64,000 nt of DNA from contig JAEZUM010000092.1 in assembly GCA_023421075.1 (NCBI GenBank), positions 1-64,000 on the forward strand. Reading direction: 5' to 3'. Both the position numbers and the translations under genes were made by a program. Positions 42,437 to 50,601 of the stretch are shown here, piece by piece. This stretch comes from Bacillota bacterium. Its GTDB lineage: Bacteria > Bacillota > Clostridia > Lachnospirales > Lachnospiraceae. Each line of letters starts with the position of its first letter. The stretch's first letter is position 1. Under the pieces are notes generated by a model. The model saw nothing but the letters and a program-made list of their open reading frames with translations, searched no databases and was not told the origin of the DNA.

Positions 42437-42556
42437 AAGCAGATTAGGAACTCAAGGGCATAGCCCTTGAGTTCACGTTGCACTTATCCATAAAATTCAA
42501 GACATTTATTCAAGCAAGCTTGATAAATGCCCTGAATTTTATGGACTAATCTGCTT
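42437..42556. repeat. three-way-junction palindromic element
   Basis: An 11-bp outer stem AAGCAGATTAG / CTAATCTGCTT encloses two long hairpins: GAACTCAAGGGC-ATA-GCCCTTGAGTTC (perfect) and, at 42488-42544, CCATAAAATTCA.. with its complement around a TCAAGC-AAGCTTGA tip. The whole 120 bp is explained by pairing. It lies about 60 bp upstream of the first gene of the cda operon and could act in the leader, or as DNA. Confidence 0.8.
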
Positions 42557-42635
42557 CTCGTGTATATTATAGCATAGAAAAAAGTGAATTTCGAGGATTT
42601 TTTTCTCTTTTGGAAAATTTAGATATTTGCTTAAT

Positions 42636-42677
42636 CATAGAAATAGGAGGTGTTTTTCAACACCTCCTATTTCTATG
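42636..42677. terminator. perfect 19-bp stem-loop after the catabolic operon
   Basis: CATAGAAATAGGAGGTGTT / AACACCTCCTATTTCTATG with loop TTTC, 75 bp after the transporter gene. No T-run follows, but the stem is strong enough to stop or protect the transcript. The arm contains AGGAGGT, so the fold also hides a perfect ribosome-binding sequence. Confidence 0.6.
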
Positions 42678-42752
42678 ATATGTGCTAAGTATTATTCCAT
42701 GCCCATGCCGAAATCATTCTACTCGTACTGGTAGGAATTGTATGAACAAGAG

Positions 42753-44033
42753 TTACATAGGGAATATGATGATAGCGCCTAAGCACAGTGCCAGGATGCG
42801 TATAAAGTACATAGGTACTGTGAACAACCAAAACTGGGGAAGCTTGTATTTACCCATGCCAAAGATAATCGCAGGCATACCGTCGATCGGCATGTATCCG
42901 CCATTCCAACCGGATACGGTTACTGCAACTGCCGCAGCAATCGGATTGAGGCCAAGTGCCATACAAGCCGCAATGGCAATCGGAGCAAAGATGAATACAG
43001 ATCCCATGTTAGAGCCGGTGAAGGTAGCACAGGTACTGGTCAGCAGTGCAAAGATAAAGATAATGATGAAGGGATTAATGTTGCTACCCAGGACACCAGC
43101 CACATTCTCACCAACCATTGCGGTGAAACCGGAGTTCGCAAGAGCATCTGCTACACCGATAACGCCGGCCATCATAAGGATTACAGGAGCACCCATATTA
43201 TCACGTACTTCCTTGAAGTTAAGACCATTGATAAAGAGCACGAAAGCAGCGGCAAGGCCCGGGATTACAAAAGCGATATTACCCAACTGGTTCATAAGCA
43301 TCATGCCGACTACGCTGACTGCAAATGCACCTACAATACAGTATTCCTTCCATGCAGGCATCTTGTTCACCTCAGCTTCATTCATAGCCTTGGCTTGTTC
43401 GGATGCTTCCGCAACAGAATGATCCGGTAAGAAACGATAAGAGATAAGACACCATGCCAGGAATGCTAAGGACATGAATACATTTACTACACTGAACTTC
43501 GCCATGGAAATCTTCTCAGTGAAGCCTGCCGTTTCAAGAACGGTCATCGCAACACCAAAGTGGAGCGCAACATTGATCGGAATCAATGGATGGTTCGTTG
43601 CAAATCCCAAGGGCATCATGAGCTTAGAGGTGGGAAGCTTTTTGCTGTAAGGAATGGTAGAGACCAGGGACAGGATCAGTACATAGTAACCTGTTGCTCC
43701 ACTTCCTACCAGACTGGCGCCAAGCATAACAACTACAAGCAGTAGCGCGTAACTCTTATATCCACCCTTATTTACAAGGGAGATCATTGAGGATTTTACT
43801 CTATCTATAAGACTGGTTTTCTGAAGAGCTGCCATGACTACCATGAAGCCGGCAATCATAATAACGCTTGGATTCACGAAGCCCGCGAAGGCCTCCTGAA
43901 CGGTGGATAAGCCGGTGACTACCAAAAGTAGACAGGCGAGTAGCGGGGGTGCACCAAAGGGAAGTTTGTCCGACATGATCAGGGCGATCATCAGGATCAA
44001 TATACCAAGGGCAAGAATCATTTCTGTTGTCAT
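42753..44033 (-). CDS. SLC13/DASS-like anion transporter
   Basis: Polytopic carrier of 426 residues with 11-12 hydrophobic segments in two repeats. The first repeat has VNPSVIMIAGFMVVMAALQKTS and GSGATGYYVL, the second PVILMMAGVIGVADALANSG and TFTGSNMGSVFIFAP, as in the ion-transporter superfamily that imports di- and tricarboxylates. Last gene of the catabolic cluster; it presumably imports the acidic substrate. GGAG lies 9 nt before the ATG. Codon use here and through 50.3 kb looks more GC-rich than in the flanking genes. Confidence 0.82.
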   Translation of the reverse strand: MTTEMILALGILILMIALIMSDKLPFGAPPLLACLLLVVTGLSTVQEAFAGFVNPSVIMIAGFMVVMAALQKTSLIDRVKSSMISLVNKGGYKSYALLLVVVMLGASLVGSGATGYYVLILSLVSTIPYSKKLPTSKLMMPLGFATNHPLIPINVALHFGVAMTVLETAGFTEKISMAKFSVVNVFMSLAFLAWCLISYRFLPDHSVAEASEQAKAMNEAEVNKMPAWKEYCIVGAFAVSVVGMMLMNQLGNIAFVIPGLAAAFVLFINGLNFKEVRDNMGAPVILMMAGVIGVADALANSGFTAMVGENVAGVLGSNINPFIIIFIFALLTSTCATFTGSNMGSVFIFAPIAIAACMALGLNPIAAAVAVTVSGWNGGYMPIDGMPAIIFGMGKYKLPQFWLFTVPMYFIRILALCLGAIIIFPM

Positions 44034-44086
44034 TTTGTATTTCTCCTCTCTTTTATTTACATCGTAATAGAACTCCCATATTTATC

Positions 44087-44527
44087 TCAAAGCGGCAGCT
44101 TGATGACCGCTTTACGAAAATGTACCGGCTGCCCGGTGTGGCGGCAAGCCTTATGGCCGTCCTCCGGCCAGCAGACATAACAGGTTCCGGGTCGAAGCGT
44201 CATGCAGCAGCCTTCGCCGTCATACATGGCCTTATCCTTCTCCGGGTCATAGGGGGTACTGAGTCGTAGGGCGGAAATATTGCTCCACACGATCGTCTCC
44301 TCCCCTTCCAGAAGAACCTGTACGTCCAGGTAGCGACGGTGGGCTTCATAATCTCCCTCGTCAATTCCCTTCGTGACTCCCTCTTGCAGCATCAAGTAGC
44401 CACCGGGAAATTCAAACCTTGCAGGAGCCGGAGCATTCTTATGCTCAGCCAGGCAGGTTAATGCATCCTCAAGATGGGGTAACCAGGTTGAATCAGCCTT
44501 CAATCGTTCCAGGCTTTGTATCACCAT
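44087..44527 (-). CDS. YhcH/YjgK/YiaL family protein
   Basis: Cupin-like protein of 146 residues found with sialic acid, gulonate and other acid-sugar genes; thought to act on free sugar anomers or isomers, mechanism uncertain. Seen: GKxxI-type signature as KGIDEGDYEAHRRYLDVQVL near residue 55 and WPEDGHKACRH near 120 with the metal-ligand His/Glu set. The ATG follows a full AAAGGAGG lying inside the 3' end of pdxA2, which it overlaps by 35 bp: tight translational coupling. Confidence 0.88.
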   Translation of the reverse strand: MVIQSLERLKADSTWLPHLEDALTCLAEHKNAPAPARFEFPGGYLMLQEGVTKGIDEGDYEAHRRYLDVQVLLEGEETIVWSNISALRLSTPYDPEKDKAMYDGEGCCMTLRPGTCYVCWPEDGHKACRHTGQPVHFRKAVIKLPL

Positions 44528-45611
44528 CGTTGTTACCTCCTTTCGCCTGACCCTGTGTCATGCGGATAGCGTAATCGATTGCATTTACAAGACTCATCTC
44601 GTTGCTGCTGCCTTTACCGGCCAGGGCAAAGCCCGTGCCGTGGTCTACGCTGGTACGGATGATCGGCAGACCCAGAGTTACATTCACTCCTTCCACTGCC
44701 TTCCAGGCTTGTTTCTCACGGTCATACACAAACCCAACTGTCTTAAGCGGAATATGTCCCTGGTCATGGTACATACAGACAACGATATCGTACCAGCCGC
44801 CCAGTGCCTCCGAATATACACTATCCGGCGGGATGGGACCGATGGCATTGATCCCAGCAGCCTTCGCAGCTTCAATGGCGGGCTTAATCTCCTGGATCTC
44901 CTCCATGCCAAACAATCCGTTCTCTCCGCAGTGAGGGTTCAGTCCGGCCACAGCCACTCTAGGGTTCTCAATTCCCAATTCCAAGCAGGCCTTATGAGCG
45001 ATTTCGATAACTTCCAGTACACGTGCCTTCTTGACTCGGTCGCAGGCCTCACGTAGTGAGACATGAGTCGATATATGGACCACTCTTAAGTCATGATGTG
45101 CAAGCATCATGGTATATTTTTTTGTTCCTGTATAAGTTGCATAGATCTCTGTGTGCCCATCAAAATGAGTGTGCCCATCGGAACTCTCTCCTTGGTAGTA
45201 CTCCAATGCCATATTCAAGGCTTCTTTATTTAAAGCGTTGGTACAGGTTGCATCCACCTCACCGGCTAACGCTAACTCGATGACTTTTTTGACTGACTGG
45301 AAGGCTGCATTGCCACCCTCTATGCTGACCCTTCCGATCTCAAAGCGCTCAACATCCTCAATCAGAGACAAGTGCAGCACATCCACTGTACCGGGAGTGA
45401 ACAGTGCATCTGCCACCTTCTCACAGCGATGAATCTTGATCTCCGGTAGCCCAACAAAGCGGGTTGCCTGCTCCAGTATGTTGGCATCACCCACTACAAG
45501 AGGGCGACAGCGGTCATAAAGGTCTGAATGAGACAGTGCCTTGATGGTAATCTCCGGGCCGTTGCCAGCCGGGTCACCCATGGTGATTCCCACAATCGGT
45601 TTCCTATTCAT
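44493..45611 (-). CDS. pdxA2: 4-phospho-D-threonate/erythronate dehydrogenase-like (PdxA2)
   Basis: NAD-dependent, decarboxylating dehydrogenase of the PdxA family. In acid-sugar operons PdxA2 oxidises 4-phospho-threonate or -erythronate to dihydroxyacetone phosphate and CO2. Seen: VGITMGDPAGNGPEI at the N-terminus, the metal-ligand histidines in MLAHHDLRVVHISTHVSLR and CMYHDQGHIPLKTVGF, and TSVDHGTGFALAGKG near the end. 372 residues, slightly longer than PdxA owing to a Gly/Asn-rich tail. Its partnership with the four-carbon acid sugar kinase makes a role in pyridoxine synthesis unlikely. Confidence 0.9.
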   Translation of the reverse strand: MNRKPIVGITMGDPAGNGPEITIKALSHSDLYDRCRPLVVGDANILEQATRFVGLPEIKIHRCEKVADALFTPGTVDVLHLSLIEDVERFEIGRVSIEGGNAAFQSVKKVIELALAGEVDATCTNALNKEALNMALEYYQGESSDGHTHFDGHTEIYATYTGTKKYTMMLAHHDLRVVHISTHVSLREACDRVKKARVLEVIEIAHKACLELGIENPRVAVAGLNPHCGENGLFGMEEIQEIKPAIEAAKAAGINAIGPIPPDSVYSEALGGWYDIVVCMYHDQGHIPLKTVGFVYDREKQAWKAVEGVNVTLGLPIIRTSVDHGTGFALAGKGSSNEMSLVNAIDYAIRMTQGQAKGGNNDGDTKPGTIEG

Positions 45612-45629
45612 ACTTGGTAACCCTCCTTC

Positions 45630-46538
45630 TTAGCGCATACCTTTGGCTTCATTATCAGCCAAGACTTTTCTCAACGCCTCGATGCCTTCCTCCGGGACCT
45701 GGTTGAAAGGCGCACGGCACTTGCCTACATTGTAGCCCAGCAATGCAACTGCTGTTTTTACAATGGTGTTGGGATTACCGTATTGAAATACTGCCCGTAA
45801 GGTTGCGATAGAATCCTGAGCGGCCTGAGCCTCCGTAAGCCTTCCGGCCTGAAACAGGTCGTAGATGGAAGACATCACCCGGGGATATACATTGGCACAT
45901 CCGGTGATACCACCCGCTCCACCTTCCTTCAAGCAAGGCAGGATCAGCGAGTCATTGCCGGAGAGAACACGGAAGTCTTTGTCCAGATCCCGTGTCATAG
46001 TTATATAAGCCAGAAGGTTATCCCAGTCTCCGCTGGAGTCCTTGACTCCCATAATAACATCTACGTCCTTAGCCAGCTTGGCTACCGTCTCGGGTAACAG
46101 CTTGTTACCGGTACGAGCCGGAATGTTATACAGTACGATGGGGATATCCACGTGCTTCGCTACTGCAACATAGTGATCATATAGCTCCTTCTGTGATGCA
46201 AGTGCAAAGCTGGGTGTAATGATAGACAGGATGTCGGCTCCCAATTCACTTGCCTTCTTGCTCATTCGTATGGTGTCGGCGGTTGAGATACAGCCGGTTC
46301 CTGCATATACAGGAACACGTCCCTTTACCTGGTCTATGGTAGCCTCCAGAATCTCTATTTTCTCATTTTCGCTGAGGATATATCCCTCACCGTTGGTTCC
46401 GAAGGGGAACAGGCCGTGAACACCGCCTTCGATCAAACGCTCGATCTGTTGGCGCAGCATTTCAATATTAATGCTCTCGTCATCCTTCATAGGCGTCAGA
46501 ATCGCAGGGATGATACCCTTCACTTCTGCTTGTTTCAT
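45630..46538 (-). CDS. DapA/NanA-family class I aldolase
   Basis: TIM-barrel lyase, 302 residues, of the dihydrodipicolinate synthase/N-acetylneuraminate lyase family. Schiff-base Lys is in VIMGVKDSSGDW near residue 165, the catalytic Tyr in IVLYNIPARTGN near 137, and the substrate loop FGTNGEGYILSE near 45 replaces the DapA GTTGE. No dap genes are near; in this setting a retro-aldol cleavage of a 2-keto-3-deoxy sugar acid to pyruvate plus an aldehyde is more likely than lysine synthesis. AAGGAG before the ATG. Confidence 0.88.
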   Translation of the reverse strand: MKQAEVKGIIPAILTPMKDDESINIEMLRQQIERLIEGGVHGLFPFGTNGEGYILSENEKIEILEATIDQVKGRVPVYAGTGCISTADTIRMSKKASELGADILSIITPSFALASQKELYDHYVAVAKHVDIPIVLYNIPARTGNKLLPETVAKLAKDVDVIMGVKDSSGDWDNLLAYITMTRDLDKDFRVLSGNDSLILPCLKEGGAGGITGCANVYPRVMSSIYDLFQAGRLTEAQAAQDSIATLRAVFQYGNPNTIVKTAVALLGYNVGKCRAPFNQVPEEGIEALRKVLADNEAKGMR

Positions 46539-46634
46539 CTGTCTGTCTCCTTAACAAATATATTTAGGTTGATAAAGGTAACCTATAATCCTAAGACCGA
46601 TTTCATTTATCATTTCATTTTGCCTAATTACCGG

Positions 46635-47795
46635 TTACATAATCTCCTGATATATCGCTCTGGCATCGGCGGGGGTAACTTCCCGCATATTATTCACTAA
46701 CAGTCGCTGTACCTGCATTCCGGCTTCCACTAATCCGTCCAAGTCCTCGGCAGAGACTCCAAACTCCTTTAGGTTTGTAGGAATGTCCAGCTCCTTAACA
46801 AGCTTCTCCATCCAGGCCAGTATATAAGCACTCTTTTGTTCCGCCGTAGTGCATTTCTGTTCTGTGTGGACGCATCGGTCATAGACGGCAGCGAATTTCT
46901 CTCGGCACACGGACTCATTAAACCGCATGACCGGAGCAAGCAGGATCGCGTTGGATATCCCGTGCGCAATGTGATACTTGCCACCGAGGGGATAACTCAG
47001 AGCATGAACGGCAGTTGTGCCGGAGGCAGTTATCGCAAGTCCACCGTAGTATGCAGCAATTTGCATCCGATTCTTGGCATCCATTGCTTCTGGATCATTA
47101 CAGGCATCCATGATGTTGTTCAAGATGAGATCCAGCCCTTCCAGTGCGTACAGATCACTAAAGGGGTTCGCCTTCTTGCTGGTGAAGCACTCGATACAAT
47201 GAGCCAATGCATCGATACCGGTGGCTGCTGCAATTTTACGTGGTAGGTTCTTAATCATTCTTGCATCCAGAATTACATAATCAGCAATCATATTTTCGTT
47301 AACGATTCCCACCTTCAGCTCCTTTTCAGGAACTGCCACGATGGCGTTGGGGGTTACCTCAGCTCCGGTGCCTGCAGTAGTTGGTACGAGGATGATAGGT
47401 ACGCACTTGTGTGCGCGACCGGGATCGTCCAATAACTCCTTGACACCGTATTCCTCAGTGACCAGAACGCTGGCCAGCTTAGCTGCGTCCAGTACACTAC
47501 CGCCGCCGCAGGCCACAATCATATCCGCACCACTGGCTTTAAACTGATCTACCAGCTTCTGCACGTCGATGTAGGAGGGCTCCGGAGGCAGGTCGTCCAG
47601 CACATAATAGTCGGCACCTGCTGCCTTCACCGCCTCCTCTGTGAGAGTTAACAACCCGCAAGCTTTAATTCCCTTGTCGGTAAACACCGCCACCCGTTTG
47701 ACCTGTCTGGTCGTCAGGATCGTGGTGATGTTCTCTATGGCATTATCGCCACCGTAAACAGCATGAGGCATTTTTATATTATAGGTTTTTAACAT
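46635..47795 (-). CDS. iron-containing alcohol dehydrogenase
   Basis: Group III Fe-ADH, 386 residues. NAD(P)-binding GGGS in MIVACGGGSVLDAAK near residue 95; iron ligands in GIDALAHCIECFTS (Asp and His) and in HGISNAILLAPVM and later His-rich stretches. The phosphate-binding VPTTAGTGAEVT is typical. In this operon it probably reduces the aldehyde released by the lyase, or oxidises an alcohol group of the substrate. The downstream gap to the lyase gene is 96 bp. Confidence 0.9.
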   Translation of the reverse strand: MLKTYNIKMPHAVYGGDNAIENITTILTTRQVKRVAVFTDKGIKACGLLTLTEEAVKAAGADYYVLDDLPPEPSYIDVQKLVDQFKASGADMIVACGGGSVLDAAKLASVLVTEEYGVKELLDDPGRAHKCVPIILVPTTAGTGAEVTPNAIVAVPEKELKVGIVNENMIADYVILDARMIKNLPRKIAAATGIDALAHCIECFTSKKANPFSDLYALEGLDLILNNIMDACNDPEAMDAKNRMQIAAYYGGLAITASGTTAVHALSYPLGGKYHIAHGISNAILLAPVMRFNESVCREKFAAVYDRCVHTEQKCTTAEQKSAYILAWMEKLVKELDIPTNLKEFGVSAEDLDGLVEAGMQVQRLLVNNMREVTPADARAIYQEIM

Positions 47796-47816
47796 GATCG
47801 ATTCCTCTCTATGAGC

Positions 47817-48977
47817 TTAACGAAGCTGAGCAGCTGTGGGGTTATAGAGTCCAACGCGCTCTCTCTTTTGTCCCAGTACATCCTGCTCGGTAAAACGAAC
47901 ATATTTTACTCCATGACGTGTGTGCGAGGCATATGCAAGATGCAGAGCTCCGTCAGCGGATTGCATCAGATAAGGATACTCGTATTGACGATTATTCGTC
48001 TTATTCTCATCACCTACGAAGCCTTCACCGCGTTCCATCCATCTTATAATAGGGAAGGTCAGACCGCCGTCTTCCGACAGAGCCACTGCTACCGGACAAC
48101 GAAGACCCGGCCATGCAGCCTTACCGGGTGTGGGATCCGGTGTACAAGTAGGGTTATAGGCAACCGCAATACGGCCACTCTGCAGTCTTAAAGCGCTGAT
48201 ACTGGAGTTGTTGTTAGGCAGCGGGGTGGGTGCGGGTACGCTCCAGGTCTCGCCCCAGTCAAAGGACTCACTGCGATGGATGCGATATGCTTCTCGGTTA
48301 CGCATGAAAGCAACCAGATGTCCGTCTTCCAGCTCTACCACGTTGGCGTGAACATGTCCATTACTCTTTGGCATCATGACCATCCTCCAGGTCTTGCCCT
48401 CATCATCCGAGATACGGAAGGCAGTAGGATCACCGGAAAGTCCGTCTACGGAATCAGTGCACAGCCAATTGGAGAAGATCCAACGTCCATTGGAAAGAAC
48501 CTGAATTGGTTGGCGGCAGAAGGTGCCCTCCTCCGGGAATACCGTCTCATAAGGACCCCAGGTCTTGCCTCCGTCCGTGCTCTTCTGGCATCGAACAACA
48601 GCGGTGTATTGCATGTTGTCCTTACCCTCCTGACGATCCAGCTGTGCAGTGTACATAGCCCAGACAGCATGATCGGGACCATAGAACAGGGAAGGGTTCT
48701 GCTCACTGCGGGTCGGGTCATTCGAGATATCGACCGGCGGCAACCATGCCAGTCCATCCTTAGGAAGAACCGAACAGATAATGTGGATATCCGCACTGCC
48801 TTCGTAGGTACCGGCGAACCAGCAGCATATCATGTCGCCGTTCGGCAGCTCCAAAAGTGCGGGGGAATGAGCGGTGGGAAATCCACCTGTGGGTAGAAGT
48901 GCTTCCAGTATTCCCATATCACCGTTTTGATAGATGGTACCGTCCCAGGTCAGTTCCTGTAGCTTTGCATATTGCAT
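47817..48977 (-). CDS. cytosolic sialidase-like (BNR propeller) protein
   Basis: 386 residues, six-bladed beta-propeller of the sialidase/BNR_2 type. Asp-box repeats S.DGG/S.DEG are visible: KSTDGGKTWGP, ISDDEGKTWRM, ESFDWGETWSV and LSEDGGLTFP. N-terminal HSPALLELPNGDMICCWFAG and the Arg in FCRQPIQVLSNGRWIF are shared with sialidase-like families, and a RIP-type motif is not evident. No signal peptide, so unlike secreted neuraminidases it should act inside the cell on an imported compound. It lies between the kinase and Fe-ADH genes, spaced by 57 and 21 bp. Confidence 0.82.
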   Translation of the reverse strand: MQYAKLQELTWDGTIYQNGDMGILEALLPTGGFPTAHSPALLELPNGDMICCWFAGTYEGSADIHIICSVLPKDGLAWLPPVDISNDPTRSEQNPSLFYGPDHAVWAMYTAQLDRQEGKDNMQYTAVVRCQKSTDGGKTWGPYETVFPEEGTFCRQPIQVLSNGRWIFSNWLCTDSVDGLSGDPTAFRISDDEGKTWRMVMMPKSNGHVHANVVELEDGHLVAFMRNREAYRIHRSESFDWGETWSVPAPTPLPNNNSSISALRLQSGRIAVAYNPTCTPDPTPGKAAWPGLRCPVAVALSEDGGLTFPIIRWMERGEGFVGDENKTNNRQYEYPYLMQSADGALHLAYASHTRHGVKYVRFTEQDVLGQKRERVGLYNPTAAQLR

Positions 48978-49034
48978 GTTGTTGTCCTCCTAATTTTTTA
49001 TTTTTAAATGATTTAAGTTCCTAGGTTATTATTC

Positions 49035-50318
49035 CTATTTTATTGTTCCGGCTATTTTATCTGCCAGATCAACGAGCATTGACTCTTGTCCAAATCCGCC
49101 GGATTTGGATATTACCTGATTCTTCTTCTCTCCGAGGGCAAACCAGGATAATACGGTACCCGGTTCCAGTTCACAGACCGGTTCCATTTCTCTTACTCTT
49201 AACTGCTCCATACAGCCAAGCAGCGTGTCGCCTCCAGTTATCATAAGAGTACTTTCCAGACCGCCTTCCAGCAGGACTTTCAAGATATATCCGTAGGATG
49301 CCGCAATCCGGAGCCGTATCTCGTCAAGACTCAATCCATGGGCATTCGCATATTCTCTAGTATCGTCCTGCCCGGGGAGATCGTTGCTGTCTAGTATCAT
49401 GAAGGAATTTTGATCTAATAGCTCTTTCCACTGGCTTATTTTCTTCTGTCCCCTGGAGCTAACCCAGAACTCCTCGTCCAGACGTTCCTCCGGTTTCAGT
49501 CGAATTCTTAAGAAGCCATGCTTCTCTGCATAATCTAATTGAGCCGTAGTAATCGGATTCACACTACCACAGATCACCAGTAGTTTGGAATTAAATGTTA
49601 TGTTCGGTTTAAACTCACCCTTCAAGCCCAGCAGTTCCGGCAGCACAGTGGCAAATCCGGCGCAGCCTGCAGTCAGATTCATCTGCTCGCTTTCATAGAG
49701 ATATTGTCCTAAAACCTCGAGCTCTTCATCCGTTTCGGCATCCCATACCAGGAGCTCCGGTTGGTTCAGATCCCCGCTATCACTCACTGTCTCGGAGACA
49801 TTCCGATTCCTAACATCTTTGACGCGAACCTTAATCTGACTCTGGTCTCCGATCATTTGCGGAATATAGGAACAGGTCACCGGCTCAAAAGGGTCCTTTC
49901 CAAATACACTTTCCTGCACCGGAACATCATCGATGTAATGAATTCCTTCTTTGGTCCAACGTCTCATCTTAGGAAAGGCCGGAAGAAAGGAAAGTGTTTT
50001 CCCACCTGCCGCATCCAGCATGGCCGTCAACTCACTGCCGATATTTCCTCTTAAGGCAGAATCTGTTTTCTTATATAGATAGGGAATTCTCTGAGCAACG
50101 GCTCTCTTGGTAATATTGTATACAATATCGTAAGCCTCTCTGGCGCTCAGGTGTCTTGTTTCCGCATCCATTACCAGAACCTGAACCTCCGGATCCACCT
50201 GGCGGAAGTCATAATCCACACTGGTCACCACTCTGGTATTTGCTCCGCTTGCAGCAAATTGTACCCCTGTATCCAGGGCTCCTGTGAAGTCGTCGGCAAT
50301 AATCAACAGAGTTACCAA
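49035..50318 (-). CDS. four-carbon acid sugar kinase (DUF1537) family protein
   Basis: ATP-dependent kinase that phosphorylates threonate, erythronate or a related acid (DtnK/OtnK family), giving the substrate of PdxA2. 427 residues: N-terminal substrate domain beginning LLIIADDFTGALDTGVQFA, with KKTDSALRGNIG near residue 85, and a C-terminal nucleotide domain with SLDEIRLR and MITGGDTLLGCME near 360, then VLSWFALG. Start is TTG, since no ATG or GTG lies near and GGTGAG precedes it. First gene of the catabolic operon, divergent from the regulator. Confidence 0.9.
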   Translation of the reverse strand: MVTLLIIADDFTGALDTGVQFAASGANTRVVTSVDYDFRQVDPEVQVLVMDAETRHLSAREAYDIVYNITKRAVAQRIPYLYKKTDSALRGNIGSELTAMLDAAGGKTLSFLPAFPKMRRWTKEGIHYIDDVPVQESVFGKDPFEPVTCSYIPQMIGDQSQIKVRVKDVRNRNVSETVSDSGDLNQPELLVWDAETDEELEVLGQYLYESEQMNLTAGCAGFATVLPELLGLKGEFKPNITFNSKLLVICGSVNPITTAQLDYAEKHGFLRIRLKPEERLDEEFWVSSRGQKKISQWKELLDQNSFMILDSNDLPGQDDTREYANAHGLSLDEIRLRIAASYGYILKVLLEGGLESTLMITGGDTLLGCMEQLRVREMEPVCELEPGTVLSWFALGEKKNQVISKSGGFGQESMLVDLADKIAGTIK

Positions 50319-50601
50319 ATACTCACCGCCTTATTTTCATTTTCTGAACAATCATATGTTTTTATATTATTTCTCTTATTACAAATATTATTTTATCGAC
50401 ATTTTTATTAAAAAACAATAAAGTTATTCCTTATAAATGTTTCATTTTGCAACATCTTTTATTTATTTATTGCGAATTATGTTCATATATAGTACACTGT
50501 TTATTATTGAAACATATGCATCTCTGTGTTAGTTAAGTATTTGTCTTGAGAAGTTTGTGCCGTCACCCTATTTCGCTTGTTGCGGCAGAATGGAGTATAT
50601 T
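50319..50601. promoter_or_regulatory. divergent control region, candidate operators
   Basis: 283 bp, very AT-rich. TGTTTCA at 50438-50444 and its inverted copy TGAAACA at 50508-50514 flank the centre, and near the first lies ATGTT-N13-AACAT. These are candidates for the divergent regulator's binding sites. No -24/-12 sigma-54 promoter (TGGCAC-N5-TTGC) is present on either strand. Confidence 0.4.

Noticed and set aside
42437..42556. tRNA or tmRNA-like gene
   Set aside because: Although it folds with several arms, there is no acceptor-stem CCA, no TTCGA loop and no anticodon-like loop.
42682..43422. 246-residue open frame on the plus strand
   Set aside because: Antisense shadow of the SLC13-type transporter; Pro/Thr/Ala-rich composition is typical of the complement of a hydrophobic gene, and no ribosome site or family is evident.
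48276..48896. 206-residue open frame on the plus strand
   Set aside because: Lies wholly within the sialidase-like gene on the opposite strand; no recognisable features.
42753..50318. Recent horizontal transfer of the catabolic island
   Set aside because: The genes look more GC-rich by eye than the flanks, but there is no integrase, insertion sequence, tRNA or flanking repeat, and composition was not computed, so transfer is not claimed.
50319..50601. Sigma-54 promoter for the catabolic operon
   Set aside because: Looked for because the regulator is PrpR-like; no TGGCAC-N5-TTGC match on either strand.
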